A DNA stretch of 64,000 nucleotides. Source: Bacteroidota bacterium (lineage in GTDB: Bacteria; Bacteroidota; Bacteroidia; Chitinophagales; Chitinophagaceae). Each line of letters begins with the position of its first letter. Positions within the stretch are counted from its first letter, which is position 1. The translations under genes were made by a program, and so were the position numbers. This document shows positions 36,590 through 46,581 of the stretch, in pieces. Location: assembly GCA_018970395.1 (NCBI GenBank), contig JAGWWM010000005.1:27377-91376 (forward strand). Direction: 5' to 3'. The notes beneath the pieces are model-generated. The model ran no database searches and was not told the origin of the DNA. It saw only the letters and a program-made list of their open reading frames with translations.

Positions 36590-38479
36590 ATGGCAGCCGA
36601 TAAAAAAACCAATCTGGATTATACGGAAGATTCCATCAAAACGCTTGAATGGCGGGAGCATATTCGCTTAAGACCCGGGATGTATATCGGTAAACTTGGT
36701 GATGGAAGCAGTCCGGATGATGGCATTTATGTGCTATTGAAAGAGGTAATTGACAACTGTATTGACGAGCACACAATGGGTTATGGTAAACAGATTGAAA
36801 TTACCTTGGAGAAAGGAACCGCGACTGTACGGGATTATGGACGGGGTATTCCTCTGGGTAAGTTAGTAGATGTAGTCAGTAAAATCAATACGGGTGCCAA
36901 GTATGACAGCAGCGTATTTCAGAAATCAGTAGGTTTGAATGGAGTGGGTACTAAAGCGGTCAATGCGCTCAGTAATTATTTCAAAGTAACCGCTTACAGA
37001 GATGGAAAAGAAAAATCGGCGGAATTTGAAAAAGGAGTTTTGAAAAATGAGAGCAACGAAATCAAAACTACAGAATCAAACGGTACGCTGGTGCAGTTTA
37101 CACCGGATGATACGGTTTTTAAAAACTATCATTTTCTCTACGAATATATCGAAAATCAAATCTGGAATTATTGCTACCTGAATGCCGGACTTTCCATTCA
37201 TTTCAATGGGAAAAAATATATTTCCAAAAATGGTTTACTCGATTTGTTGCAGCGTAAGACCAATGCGGATGAGCTCCGTTATCCTATTATTCATTTAATT
37301 GGCGACGACATTGAAGTGGCAATTACCCACGAAAATCAATACGGGGAGGAATATTATTCTTTTGTGAATGGTCAGTTTACTACCCAAGGAGGAACCCATT
37401 TGGCAGCATTCAGAGAATCTTATGTGAAAACGATTCGTGATTTCTTTAAAAAGGATTATGATGCTGCCGATATCAGAGGAAGCATATGTGCTGCTGTTTC
37501 AGTGAGGGTGCAGGAGCCTGTATTTGAAAGTCAAACCAAAACTAAACTTGGCTCTACGCATGTGGCAGAGGGAGGGGCTTCCATGAAAAACTTTGTCCAC
37601 GATTTTTTATCACGCGATCTGGATCTTTTTTTACATAAAAATCCTGCAGTAGCCGATGCACTCAAAAAACGCATCGAGCAAAACGAAAGAGAGCGAAAAG
37701 AACTGGCAGGCATTAAAAAGCTGGCCAATGAACGTGCTAAGAAAGCAAATCTCCACAATAAGAAACTCAGAGATTGTCGGTTTCATTACAATGTTGAAGT
37801 AAGCGGAAAAGACAAAGAGGTTGTTTTGCTCAAACAGAACGAAAGCACACTATTCATTACGGAAGGTGACAGTGCCAGCGGCTCGATTACCAAAGCTCGG
37901 AATGTAGAAACCCAAGCGGTATTCAGTCTGCGCGGTAAACCGCTCAATTGTTTTGGTCTTACCAAAAAAGTGGTGTACGAAAATGAAGAATTCAATCTGC
38001 TTCAGCATGCGCTGAATATTGAAGACGGTTATGAAAACCTTCGTTACAATAACATCGTCATTGCTACTGATGCCGATGTGGATGGAATGCATATTCGTTT
38101 GCTATTGATGACTTTCTTTCTGCAATTCTTTCCCGATCTCGTTAAGAACGGACATGTTTATATTTTAGAAACCCCTTTATTCAGGGTGCGCAACAAACAG
38201 GAGACTATCTATTGTTATGATGAAACAGAAAAGCAGGCAGCGGTAAGAAAGCTGGGAAACAAACCTGAGATTACCCGTTTCAAAGGATTAGGTGAAATTA
38301 GTCCGGATGAATTTGCCCGTTTCATCGGCAGTGAGATGCGCAAAGAACCGGTCATGTTGCTTCCTGAAACGCATATCCAACAATTGCTTGAATATTATAT
38401 GGGAAAAAATACGCCTGATCGGCAGGATTTTATTATTAAAAATCTGAAAGTGGAATTGGATTTGGCGGAAGAAGGTTAA
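36590..38479 (+). CDS. parE: DNA topoisomerase IV subunit B
   Basis: 629 residues. GHKL ATPase: [10 protein letters not shown] (catalytic acid and Mg-binding Asn), GRGIPLG, and the lid [13 protein letters not shown]. The transducer domain is followed by a TOPRIM domain with EGDSASG and the metal-binding [10 protein letters not shown], then [12 protein letters not shown]. The start [21 protein letters not shown] and the parC gene close downstream identify ParE rather than GyrB. It decatenates and relaxes DNA with ParC. The stop codon is the start of an AT-rich inverted repeat, and two genes intervene before parC. Confidence 0.94.
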   Translation: MAADKKTNLDYTEDSIKTLEWREHIRLRPGMYIGKLGDGSSPDDGIYVLLKEVIDNCIDEHTMGYGKQIEITLEKGTATVRDYGRGIPLGKLVDVVSKINTGAKYDSSVFQKSVGLNGVGTKAVNALSNYFKVTAYRDGKEKSAEFEKGVLKNESNEIKTTESNGTLVQFTPDDTVFKNYHFLYEYIENQIWNYCYLNAGLSIHFNGKKYISKNGLLDLLQRKTNADELRYPIIHLIGDDIEVAITHENQYGEEYYSFVNGQFTTQGGTHLAAFRESYVKTIRDFFKKDYDAADIRGSICAAVSVRVQEPVFESQTKTKLGSTHVAEGGASMKNFVHDFLSRDLDLFLHKNPAVADALKKRIEQNERERKELAGIKKLANERAKKANLHNKKLRDCRFHYNVEVSGKDKEVVLLKQNESTLFITEGDSASGSITKARNVETQAVFSLRGKPLNCFGLTKKVVYENEEFNLLQHALNIEDGYENLRYNNIVIATDADVDGMHIRLLLMTFFLQFFPDLVKNGHVYILETPLFRVRNKQETIYCYDETEKQAAVRKLGNKPEITRFKGLGEISPDEFARFIGSEMRKEPVMLLPETHIQQLLEYYMGKNTPDRQDFIIKNLKVELDLAEEG

Positions 38480-38526
38480 TTAGTAATTAATAATTAAAAA
38501 TTAACAATTAATAATTAGTAATTAGT
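38478..38526. repeat. Left AT-rich repeat block flanking the four-helix-bundle gene
   Basis: AATTAGTAATTAATAATTAA at 38478-38497 has an exact 20-base reverse-complement copy at 38963-38982. A second partial unit (ATTAATAATTAGTAATTAG) follows in the same block. The first bases are the parE stop codon. Confidence 0.8.
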
Positions 38527-38568
38527 GGCTTAATAATATTATTTTCAATCTTAATATTCACCTTTTAA

Positions 38569-38943
38569 ATGCTAACAGAAATGAAAACCAACAATTTAAT
38601 TCTCGACAAAACTTTTACATTGGCTTTGAAAATCATAAATCTTCATCAACATTTACGAGAAAATCAAATTGAGCGAGATTTATGTATTCAATTGTTGAGA
38701 AGTGGAACATCAATTGGTGCAAATGTGGAAGAAGCGGTTGGAGGTTCATCAAGGAAAGATTTTATTCATAAGTTGCAAATTGCCTATCGAGAAGCGAGAG
38801 AGTCAAAATATTGGTTGCGATTATTCAAAGAGTCTAATTGGATTGAAGATAAATATACAGAAGGAATTATTTTAGATATCGATGAGATACTCAAAATTCT
38901 GACCTCTATTCTGAAATCATCAAAGCAGGAAAATGTTCATTAA
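38569..38943 (+). CDS. Four-helix bundle protein (23S rRNA-intervening-sequence family)
   Basis: 124 residues (120 from the second ATG at 38581). It has the family layout of an all-alpha antiparallel bundle: LDKTFTLALKIINLHQHL, then the signature LLRSGTSIGANVEEAVGGSS, then KDFIHKLQIAYREARESKYW and RLFKESNWI. Homologues were first seen in intervening sequences of 23S rRNA in Leptospira and others, and many occur as stand-alone genes in Bacteroidota. The biochemical role is not established. Here the gene interrupts parE and the DUF1835-parC pair and is enclosed by 20-base perfect inverted repeats, which suggests an inserted cassette. Confidence 0.88.
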   Translation: MLTEMKTNNLILDKTFTLALKIINLHQHLRENQIERDLCIQLLRSGTSIGANVEEAVGGSSRKDFIHKLQIAYREARESKYWLRLFKESNWIEDKYTEGIILDIDEILKILTSILKSSKQENVH

Positions 38944-38955
38944 CTTGCTCTATTA

Positions 38956-38982
38956 TTAATTCTTAATTATTAATTACTAATT
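38956..38982. repeat. Right AT-rich inverted repeat flanking the four-helix-bundle gene
   Basis: TTAATTATTAATTACTAATT at 38963-38982 is the exact reverse complement of the left copy. It ends five bases before the next start codon. Confidence 0.85.
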
Positions 38983-38987
38983 TAAAT

Positions 38988-39815
38988 ATGCTTCAACTAG
39001 TTTTCAACGAACCCGATATTGAAACACTCAAACAAAGTATTGAATTGGATAACTCGCTTTCCGGTGAAATATTATTGCTGCGCGATGACTATGCAGTCGG
39101 TCCATTGCAAGATATTTATACAGAAGCAGGTGCTTCGGTTAGAAAGGAATGGTGGACAAGTGTTCTGGAGGGAGGAGATTATGAGCATGTAACGGAAAAA
39201 AATACAGTAAACGACTTGGCAATTGTTAATAGTATCATTGAACAACTAAATTCGGATGCTGACAGTGTGTTGTGGATATGGATGGCACAGAATAAGCATG
39301 ATGTCTGCGGATATTATTGGCTGATGTCGCAGCTCAAAGCTTATCAAGGTCGTATTTATGTGGTGTTTTTAAATAATCTGCCTTTCATTAATGAAAAAGG
39401 GCAGCTTTTTTACCCGGAATGGATCAGTCAGATATTACCCAAAGAATTACTAAAAGCAAAAAGACTGGCGCGTACCATCACGCCGAGTGAATTTGAAGTG
39501 GATCCGGATGAGTGGTCCAAAATCTGTCAGGATGATAAGACCGTTCGCATACTTGAGGGCGGAAAGAAATTATCGCTACATCCTGAAAGCTTTTATGACA
39601 ATGAATTAAAAAAATTTATTACGGATGAATGGCAGAAAGCGGGAAAAATCATTCATCAGTTTCAGCAAAAAAGTAAACATTCTACCGGTGATGCGTTTTT
39701 ACTCTGGCGGCTGAAATATCTGTTGCAATCAGATATGTATGATATTCAAGGATCGGTAAAAAATATGAAAGATTTTGAAGTGAAGAAAAAGTCCGGTGTT
39801 TTGTTTGAAGAATAA
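38988..39815 (+). CDS. DUF1835 domain protein
   Basis: 275 residues. The N-terminal 120 residues match DUF1835: VFNEPDIETLKQSIELDN at the start, LLLRDDYAVGPLQDI, then VLWIWMAQNKHDVCGYYWL. The C-terminal part contains further conserved segments (LARTITPSEFEVDPDEWSKI) and an alpha-helical end. Family function is unknown. No signal peptide, so cytoplasmic. It lies between the topoisomerase IV subunit genes, 41 bases before parC, and may be expressed with it. Confidence 0.82.
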   Translation: MLQLVFNEPDIETLKQSIELDNSLSGEILLLRDDYAVGPLQDIYTEAGASVRKEWWTSVLEGGDYEHVTEKNTVNDLAIVNSIIEQLNSDADSVLWIWMAQNKHDVCGYYWLMSQLKAYQGRIYVVFLNNLPFINEKGQLFYPEWISQILPKELLKAKRLARTITPSEFEVDPDEWSKICQDDKTVRILEGGKKLSLHPESFYDNELKKFITDEWQKAGKIIHQFQQKSKHSTGDAFLLWRLKYLLQSDMYDIQGSVKNMKDFEVKKKSGVLFEE

Positions 39816-39856
39816 AATTTACTAACGTATAAAGGTTTATTAAAAGATATTGAGCC

Positions 39857-42367
39857 ATGTCTAAAATAGGAGACGGATTATTAGAGCAAGAAAACGGCAT
39901 TCAGGGTCAGTATAAAAACTGGTTCATGGATTATGCTTCCTATGTGATTTTGGAAAGAGCAGTGCCCGCAGTGGAAGATGGTTTAAAACCAGTTCAGCGA
40001 AGAATCCTCCATGCTATGAAGGAAATGGATGATGGCAGGTATAATAAGGTGGCCAACATTATTGGACAGGCGATGCAATTCCATCCACATGGTGATGCCA
40101 GTATCGGTGATGCTTTGGTGAATCTTGGACAAAAGGATTTGCTGATAGATACGCAGGGCAACTGGGGTGATTCAAGAACCGGCGATGATGCGGCTGCTGC
40201 TCGATATATTGAAGCCCGTCTTTCCAAATTCGCACTTGATATTGCTTTCAATCCCAAAACCACCGAATGGCAGTTAAGTTATGATGGCAGAAAGAATGAG
40301 CCGGTAACACTTCCGATGAAATTTCCACTCTTGCTGGCACAGGGAGCAGACGGGATTGCAGTTGGACTTTCTACCAAAATTCTTCCGCATAATTTCTGTG
40401 AACTGATTGATGCTTCGATCAAATGTTTGAAGGGAAAGAAATTTGAAATTCTTCCTGATTTTCTTACCGGAGGAATGATTGATGTAAATCAATACAACGA
40501 AGGGAAACGCGGAGGCAAAGTGAGGGTGCGTGCTCGCATTGAAGAGCAGGATAAAAAGACATTAATCATTCGTGATGTTCCATATGGGGTAACCACCACT
40601 CAGTTAATGGAAAGTATTGTAAAGGCGAATGATCAGGGAAAAATAAAAATCAAAAAAGTTACAGATAATACGGCGGCCGATGTAGAAATTCAGATCGATC
40701 TGGCACCCGGTATTTCTCCTGACATTACGATTGATGCGCTTTATGCTTTTACCGATTGTGAGGTCTCTATTTCTCCCAATGCCTGTGTGATTATTGACAA
40801 TAAACCCCGTTTTGTAGGGGTACACGAATTGTTGCAGATTTCCGCACAGCAAACCAAGGAGCTGCTCAGGAAAGAATTGGAGATTCGTTTGGCAGAATTA
40901 CAGGAAAAATGGCACTACACTTCATTAGAGAAAATTTTCTTTGAGGAAAAAATTTATCAGGAGCTGGAGAAGAAACATCCTACCTGGGAACTGGTCATTG
41001 AAGCAATTGACAAGGCCTTTGTTCCATATAAAAAATTATTGAAGAGAGCGATTACTAAAGAAGATATTCTGAAACTCACCGAGAAACCGGTTCGTCGCAT
41101 TTATAAACTTGATATTGATGATTTAATTAATCAAATTGAAGGGTTGGAGGCGGATATCAAGCAAGTTCAGCACGACTTGGAATATCTGGTGGAGTTCGCA
41201 GTGGCGTATTATGAAAATCTTTTAAAGAAATACGGAAAAGGTAGGGAGCGTAAGACCGAGATCAAAGCATTTGAGACCATACAGGTCAAGCAGGTTGCTA
41301 TCGCCAATACCAAGATCTATGTCAACAGAGAAGATGGATTTGTAGGTACATCCATTAAAAAGGATGAATATCTTTTCGATTGCAGTGACTTTGACGATCT
41401 TATTGTATTTACCAAAAGGGGAATTATGAAAGTAGTCAAAGTAGGAGAGAAGACTTATATTGGTAAAGATATCATTCACGTAGCAGTGTTTCAGAAAAAT
41501 GATGAGCGTACTACCTACAATATGATTTATTTGGATGGTAAATCAGGTGTTTCGTATGCGAAGCGTTTTAATGTAACCGGTGTTACCCGCGAAAAAGTTT
41601 ATGATCTCACCAAAGGAGATGACAAAAGTAAAGTGCATTATTTTTCGGTGAATCCGAACGGAGAGGCTGAAGTGGTGAAAATATTGTTGACTCCAGGATG
41701 CTCTGCACGCATTAAGGAGTTCGATTTTTATTTTGAAGAACTGGATATCAAGGGCAGAAGCAGCATGGGGAATCAGGTCACCAAATATCCGGTCAAATCG
41801 GTCAAGTTTAAAGAGAAAGGGAAAGCGACATTAAGCGGCAAAAAAATGTGGTTTGACGATAAATTCGGTCGCCTGAATACTGAGGAAAAAGGATTGGCAT
41901 TGGGAAGCTTTGAACCTGAAGATAAAATTCTGGTTGTGTACCGCGATGGCAATTATGAAGTCACAGATCAGGAGCTTACCCAGCGCTTTGATCCGGAAAA
42001 CGTTTTATTAATTGAGAAATTTAATCAGGAGCGCATTATTACTGCAGTTTATCTCGATAAAGACAAACACCAGTTCAATGTAAAGCGATTCCGTATTGAG
42101 ACTTCTTCCCTAAAAAATAAATTTTTATTTATCAAAGAAGGAGAAGGAAATTATGTAGAAGCGGTTACTACTGAGGAGGAGCCGATACTGGCGATGCAGA
42201 GTGGCAAGGGAACGCAGGTTAGGAAAGCCAAAATCAAACTTGCGAAAGTCGCTGAAGTGATGGGATGGAAAGCAGTTGGCGCCAAGCTGACTGATTTTGC
42301 CAAATCCATTGAAATGGAGTGGGTGAAGGAGGAATCGCAAGATCCGCAGGGAAGTTTGTTTGAGTGA
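39857..42367 (+). CDS. parC: DNA topoisomerase IV subunit A
   Basis: 836 residues. The winged-helix/tower part begins YASYVILERAVPAVEDGLKP, and the catalytic tyrosine is Y117 in AAARYIEAR. The quinolone-region equivalent reads FHPHGDASIGDAL. A long coiled-coil segment (QIEGLEADIKQVQHDLEYL) follows, and the C-terminal domain is a degenerate beta-pinwheel without the GyrA box. Together with the ParE gene and a separate gyrA at the end of the window, this assigns it to topoisomerase IV, which decatenates daughter chromosomes. Confidence 0.94.
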   Translation: MSKIGDGLLEQENGIQGQYKNWFMDYASYVILERAVPAVEDGLKPVQRRILHAMKEMDDGRYNKVANIIGQAMQFHPHGDASIGDALVNLGQKDLLIDTQGNWGDSRTGDDAAAARYIEARLSKFALDIAFNPKTTEWQLSYDGRKNEPVTLPMKFPLLLAQGADGIAVGLSTKILPHNFCELIDASIKCLKGKKFEILPDFLTGGMIDVNQYNEGKRGGKVRVRARIEEQDKKTLIIRDVPYGVTTTQLMESIVKANDQGKIKIKKVTDNTAADVEIQIDLAPGISPDITIDALYAFTDCEVSISPNACVIIDNKPRFVGVHELLQISAQQTKELLRKELEIRLAELQEKWHYTSLEKIFFEEKIYQELEKKHPTWELVIEAIDKAFVPYKKLLKRAITKEDILKLTEKPVRRIYKLDIDDLINQIEGLEADIKQVQHDLEYLVEFAVAYYENLLKKYGKGRERKTEIKAFETIQVKQVAIANTKIYVNREDGFVGTSIKKDEYLFDCSDFDDLIVFTKRGIMKVVKVGEKTYIGKDIIHVAVFQKNDERTTYNMIYLDGKSGVSYAKRFNVTGVTREKVYDLTKGDDKSKVHYFSVNPNGEAEVVKILLTPGCSARIKEFDFYFEELDIKGRSSMGNQVTKYPVKSVKFKEKGKATLSGKKMWFDDKFGRLNTEEKGLALGSFEPEDKILVVYRDGNYEVTDQELTQRFDPENVLLIEKFNQERIITAVYLDKDKHQFNVKRFRIETSSLKNKFLFIKEGEGNYVEAVTTEEEPILAMQSGKGTQVRKAKIKLAKVAEVMGWKAVGAKLTDFAKSIEMEWVKEESQDPQGSLFE

Positions 42368-42466
42368 TATTGATTCGTTGGTCGTTTTTCGTCTGTCGTT
42401 CTTCGGAAAACAGAAAACAAATAAGGATTTTAATTTTAATCTTTAAACTTTTCTGTTACTAAACCC

Positions 42467-42474
42467 TATTTTTG
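42467..42474 (+). promoter_or_regulatory. -7 box (TATTTTTG) of lepB
   Basis: A full match to TAnnTTTG, 20 bases before the ATG. Confidence 0.6.
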
Positions 42475-42494
42475 TTTGCAATTAAAATTAATAT

Positions 42495-44015
42495 ATGGGC
42501 TGGATAATATTTTTAATTGGAACGATCGGCTTCCATTGGGGTTTATACCAATTATTTGCCAAAGCAGGACTGACGCCTTGGAAAGCTTTGATTCCCATCT
42601 ACAATACCTGGTTGATGGTTGATCAGATGCAAATGAAAAGATATTGGTTTTGGTTGCAGCTGATACCCATTGCCGGACAATTTGTTACGATTGCCATTAC
42701 GATTGATTATGTCAAACATTTTGGAAAGTTTTCCCTTTGGGAGCATGCGATGGTCGTGTTTCTTCCTTTCATTTATCTTCCCTATTTAGGGCGATCAAAA
42801 GATACACGTTTTGTTGGAGTAGAGGTGGTTCGTAAATATAAAAAATCTGCTACGCGCGAGTGGATAGATGCGGCTGTTTTCGCAATTGTAGCGGCCACTA
42901 TCATTCGCACTTTTGTTTTTGAAGCATATACTATACCCACTCCGTCCATGGAGCGCTCATTGCTGGTGAATGATTTTTTATTTGTGAGTAAACTCAGCTA
43001 CGGAGCGCGGATTCCCAACACACCTTTATCTTTTCCTTTTGTTCATCATACCTTGCCCATATTCAAAGGTAAATCTTACCTCGAATGGATTCAACTTCCT
43101 TATACCCGATGGTTTGCTTCGCCGGTAAAAAGAAATGATGTAGTTGTATTTAATCTGCCGGTAGGCGATACGGTCATCAATGATGAAGAAAATTACGGTT
43201 CAAAAGTAACTTATTATGAAGTCCTGCGCCAGGCAAAGGGTGACCGCAACAAAGTATGGGAAACTTTTGGTGATATTATTGTCACGCGTCCGGTTGACAA
43301 AAGAGAAAATTTCATCAAACGTTGTGTCGCTATTGCAGGTGATACGCTTGAAATCAGAAACGGCGTAGTTTATATCAATGGCAAATTGAATGACATCCCG
43401 GGCGGCGCTGAAACCAATTACCTCCTTGAAACGAACGGCATAACCCTCGATATGGATCAACTCCAGGAGGAATATGGTATCCGTGAGTCTGCAGGGGAAG
43501 TAAGAAGGGTAGGAGAAAATCAATATGAGATTTTCTTAACGCAAGCTCAGGTTCCTGTCTTTAAAAAATTAGCCTACGTAAAAACATTGACGCCGGTTAA
43601 TTACATTTATCCTAGAGACAGCCTTTACGTTGGAGGCGTGGACATTTTCCCTTATGATACTACTTACTGCAAATGGACCATTGACAATTATGGCCCCTTG
43701 TATATTCCTGAAAAGGGGCATACCATAACGCTGGATGACAAACATTTTAGAAGATATGAAAGGGTCATTCGTGCATATGAGGGCAATAAGGTAGAAGTGA
43801 AAGACGGTTTGGTTATGATTAATGATCAACCTGCTAAGACTTACACTTTCAAACAAAATTATTATTGGTTGATGGGGGATAACCGCCACAATTCATTAGA
43901 CAGTCGCTTCTGGGGTTTTGTACCGGAAGACCATGTAGTGGGCAAGGCCTCTCTTATATTCTTCAGCTGGGAAAATGGTCCGAGATGGAACCGATTGTTT
44001 AAATTGATTGATTAA
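42495..44015 (+). CDS. lepB: Signal peptidase I
   Basis: 506 residues, much longer than E. coli LepB. The first 100 residues are a membrane region with the [12 protein letters not shown] motif of DUF5684-like domains. The S26 core begins after a transmembrane helix: nucleophile S151 in PTPSMERS, general base K275 in [11 protein letters not shown], and a late [14 protein letters not shown]. Large insertions lie between these boxes, as is usual for Bacteroidota. It removes signal peptides of exported proteins at the periplasmic face. Its end overlaps the convergent yebC by four bases. Confidence 0.94.
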   Translation: MGWIIFLIGTIGFHWGLYQLFAKAGLTPWKALIPIYNTWLMVDQMQMKRYWFWLQLIPIAGQFVTIAITIDYVKHFGKFSLWEHAMVVFLPFIYLPYLGRSKDTRFVGVEVVRKYKKSATREWIDAAVFAIVAATIIRTFVFEAYTIPTPSMERSLLVNDFLFVSKLSYGARIPNTPLSFPFVHHTLPIFKGKSYLEWIQLPYTRWFASPVKRNDVVVFNLPVGDTVINDEENYGSKVTYYEVLRQAKGDRNKVWETFGDIIVTRPVDKRENFIKRCVAIAGDTLEIRNGVVYINGKLNDIPGGAETNYLLETNGITLDMDQLQEEYGIRESAGEVRRVGENQYEIFLTQAQVPVFKKLAYVKTLTPVNYIYPRDSLYVGGVDIFPYDTTYCKWTIDNYGPLYIPEKGHTITLDDKHFRRYERVIRAYEGNKVEVKDGLVMINDQPAKTYTFKQNYYWLMGDNRHNSLDSRFWGFVPEDHVVGKASLIFFSWENGPRWNRLFKLID

Positions 44016-44734
44016 CCCATATTGTGGAAGACCTTTTGCACATCATCATCCTGCTCCAGTCTTTCAATTAATTTACTGACATCAGCTGCTTGTTCATCAT
44101 TGATAGGAACGGTAGTAGCGGGAATCCATTCCAGCTCCGAACTAATGGGCGTGATGCCTTTATCTTCCAGGGCTTTTTGCATATTGCCAAAATCAGTAAA
44201 AGCGCATCGGATGACAAACACTTCTTCTCCGTTTTCACCCGTACCTTCTCCCATTTCTTCCAATCCGTAATCAATCAATTCCAGTTCCATTTCTTCAGGA
44301 TTTAGTCCGGTAGGATTGAGTTTGAAGACTCCCATTTTTTTAAACTGAAAGCTTACGCTGCCGCTATTACCCAGTGCGCCGCCTCCTTTGGTGAAATGAG
44401 ATTTCACATTGGCGACTGTTCTTACATGATTATCGGTGGCGGTTTCGACTAAAATAGCCACACCATGAGGCGCATATCCTTCGTAAAGAATTTCATCGTA
44501 GTTCTCCATCTCCTTGCCCTGAGCACGCTTGATAGCGGCTTCCACACGGTCCTTCGGCATATTGACCGCCTTGGCATTTTGAAAGCAGCGACGTAAAGCA
44601 GGATTGGTAGCAGGATCCGGTCCGCCGGCTTTTACAGCAATAGCAATCTCCTTACCAATACGTGTAAATTGCTTGGCCATGCGATCCCAGCGGGCAAACA
44701 TGGTACTTTTTCTTACTTCAAAAATCCGACCCAT
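44012..44734 (-). CDS. yebC: YebC/PmpR-family regulator (TACO1-like)
   Basis: 240 residues with the family N-terminus [20 protein letters not shown], then [19 protein letters not shown] and [12 protein letters not shown]. YebC proteins were long described as DNA-binding transcriptional regulators; recent work links them and mitochondrial TACO1 to translation of polyproline stretches. Three-domain length is standard. It has its own perfect -7 box 19 bases upstream and overlaps the lepB 3' end. Confidence 0.92.
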   Translation of the reverse strand: MGRIFEVRKSTMFARWDRMAKQFTRIGKEIAIAVKAGGPDPATNPALRRCFQNAKAVNMPKDRVEAAIKRAQGKEMENYDEILYEGYAPHGVAILVETATDNHVRTVANVKSHFTKGGGALGNSGSVSFQFKKMGVFKLNPTGLNPEEMELELIDYGLEEMGEGTGENGEEVFVIRCAFTDFGNMQKALEDKGITPISSELEWIPATTVPINDEQAADVSKLIERLEQDDDVQKVFHNMG

Positions 44735-44753
44735 GATGAATTTTTTTGGAGCG

Positions 44754-44761
44754 CAAAGTTA
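44754..44761 (-). promoter_or_regulatory. -7 box (TAACTTTG) of yebC
   Basis: A full match to TAnnTTTG on the minus strand, 19 bases before the ATG. Confidence 0.6.
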
Positions 44762-44775
44762 AGAATTTGAGGTAG

Positions 44776-44817
44776 TTTAATTAGTAATTAATAATTAGTA
44801 ATTAGTAATTAATAATT
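44776..44817. repeat. AT-rich repeat block between yebC and the permease gene
   Basis: Two overlapping units of AATTAGTAATTAATAATTAG from 44779, the same family as at 27353 and 38478. Confidence 0.75.
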
Positions 44818-44853
44818 GGGAACCAATAACCGATAACTGCTAACAGTTTACCG

Positions 44854-46380
44854 TTATTCAAAATCCGAGGCTTTTGGTAAAATCTCTCCAGGATTCCTGA
44901 GCTTGCTGTTTTTTCGGCTGTATAAAAAATAAACAATCAACCCAACGCCCATCCAGGCAAAAGCTACTTTTAAAGTTTGGGTATCCAGTCCGATAATCAT
45001 AGCGGTACATATCAACACCCCTAAAGTTGATACAATACGATACAGCGGAGTCTTGAACGGACGGTTAATATGGGGGGCTTTGACCCGAAGAATCCAAACA
45101 CCGGCACTTACCAGAACAAACGCAAATAAAGTGCCAAATGAAGTAAGATCACCAGCTACATGTCCGGGTACAAAGGCCGCAAACAATCCAACAAATACAA
45201 ATAAAATCCAACTGGCTTTATAAGGCGTATTGAATTTAGGATGGAGATCACCAAAAGCCTTTGGGATCAATCCATCATGACTCATGGTATAAAAAATTCT
45301 GCTTTGACCCATCAGCATCACAAGAATGACGGAGGAAAAGCCTGCGAGAATCGCAACGGTTACACCGGTTGCTAACCATCCATATCCTTGCATATAGGTA
45401 GATATTACATAAGCAACAGAGGCTTCTCTTCCCTTTTCAGGATCTACAAATTCTTTCCAGTTAGCTACACCGGTAAGCACATGTCCAAACAGAATATATA
45501 AAAGGGTACATACTACCAACGAACCGAGGATACCTATCGGCATATCTTTCTTCGGATTTTTGGCTTCCTGTGCAGCAGTGCTCACCGCATCAAAACCGAT
45601 GAAGGCAAAAAATACAATTGCAGCGCCCCCTAAAACACCACCCCAGCCATGTTTGTTCCATCCGCTGTAATCGGCAATGATTTTACCTGCCTGATCCTTT
45701 ACGGCTTCTGTTCCTTCCGGAATGAGGTAGGGGGTATGATTCGAATCCTGGATAAATTTCCAGCCAATGGCAATGAATAGAAGTACGATAGCTACTTTCA
45801 CAAATACAATGATCATATTTACAAATGCGGATTCCTGCGTTCCCTTAATCAGCAATAGCGTTAATAAAAAAAGGATCCCTAATGCTGGTGCATTTAAAAT
45901 TCCTGAATGCGTAATGCCCTCGGTGGTGGTATAACTTTCAAAAGGTGAGTGACACCATTCATAAGGAATGGCACCATCCAGTAATTTATTGAGGTATTCA
46001 CTCCAGGCGATGGCCACGGTAGCGGCACCCAAAGCATACTCCATGATTAATGCCCATCCAATGATCCAGGCAACCAGTTCTCCCATCGTGGTATAACTAT
46101 ACGCATACGCGCTCCCTGCAATAGGGATCATGGCTGCAAATTCTGCATAGCACAATCCAGCAAAAGCACAACCAATAGCGGCAACAATGAATGAAAGTGT
46201 CACACCCGGTCCCGCTGCTTGTCCGGCTGCAGCTGCTGTTCGTACAAATAATCCTGCCCCAATAATGGCGCCAATGCCTAGTGCAACGAGATTGGCTGCG
46301 CCCAATGTTCTTTTCAATCCTTTTTCTCCCTCTGCCTGTGCAAGAATTTGTTCCAATGGTTTTTTGATAAATAAACTCAT
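44854..46380 (-). CDS. APC-family amino acid permease
   Basis: 508 residues with about 12-14 transmembrane helices. It opens with the cationic-amino-acid-transporter pattern LKRTLGAANLVALGIGAIIG then GAGLFV (substrate-binding helix 1), and later FFAFIGFDAVSTAAQEAKNPKKD, a hallmark of the CAT/YfnA group of the APC superfamily. It likely imports or exchanges amino acids with protons; specificity cannot be read. It is a single gene on the minus strand, and the divergent symporter lies 201 bases away. That gap holds only a short AGGGA/TCCCT hairpin that I can see. Confidence 0.86.
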   Translation of the reverse strand: MSLFIKKPLEQILAQAEGEKGLKRTLGAANLVALGIGAIIGAGLFVRTAAAAGQAAGPGVTLSFIVAAIGCAFAGLCYAEFAAMIPIAGSAYAYSYTTMGELVAWIIGWALIMEYALGAATVAIAWSEYLNKLLDGAIPYEWCHSPFESYTTTEGITHSGILNAPALGILFLLTLLLIKGTQESAFVNMIIVFVKVAIVLLFIAIGWKFIQDSNHTPYLIPEGTEAVKDQAGKIIADYSGWNKHGWGGVLGGAAIVFFAFIGFDAVSTAAQEAKNPKKDMPIGILGSLVVCTLLYILFGHVLTGVANWKEFVDPEKGREASVAYVISTYMQGYGWLATGVTVAILAGFSSVILVMLMGQSRIFYTMSHDGLIPKAFGDLHPKFNTPYKASWILFVFVGLFAAFVPGHVAGDLTSFGTLFAFVLVSAGVWILRVKAPHINRPFKTPLYRIVSTLGVLICTAMIIGLDTQTLKVAFAWMGVGLIVYFLYSRKNSKLRNPGEILPKASDFE

Positions 46381-46581
46381 AGTTATTTGGTTTAGGTTGA
46401 TGTCTGAAAACGGATTGGAAAGCTATTACTTTTTTTCCGATTCCTGTTCATTAATGTTTTTCGAATATCCACATTGCCATCCTGTATGTTAATACTATTG
46501 AAAGAATCGAATTATTGTGGCATTGAATCAAGGGAGATTCCCTGTCAAAATGTATATTGCAAAACATTTTAGATTAAAAGA

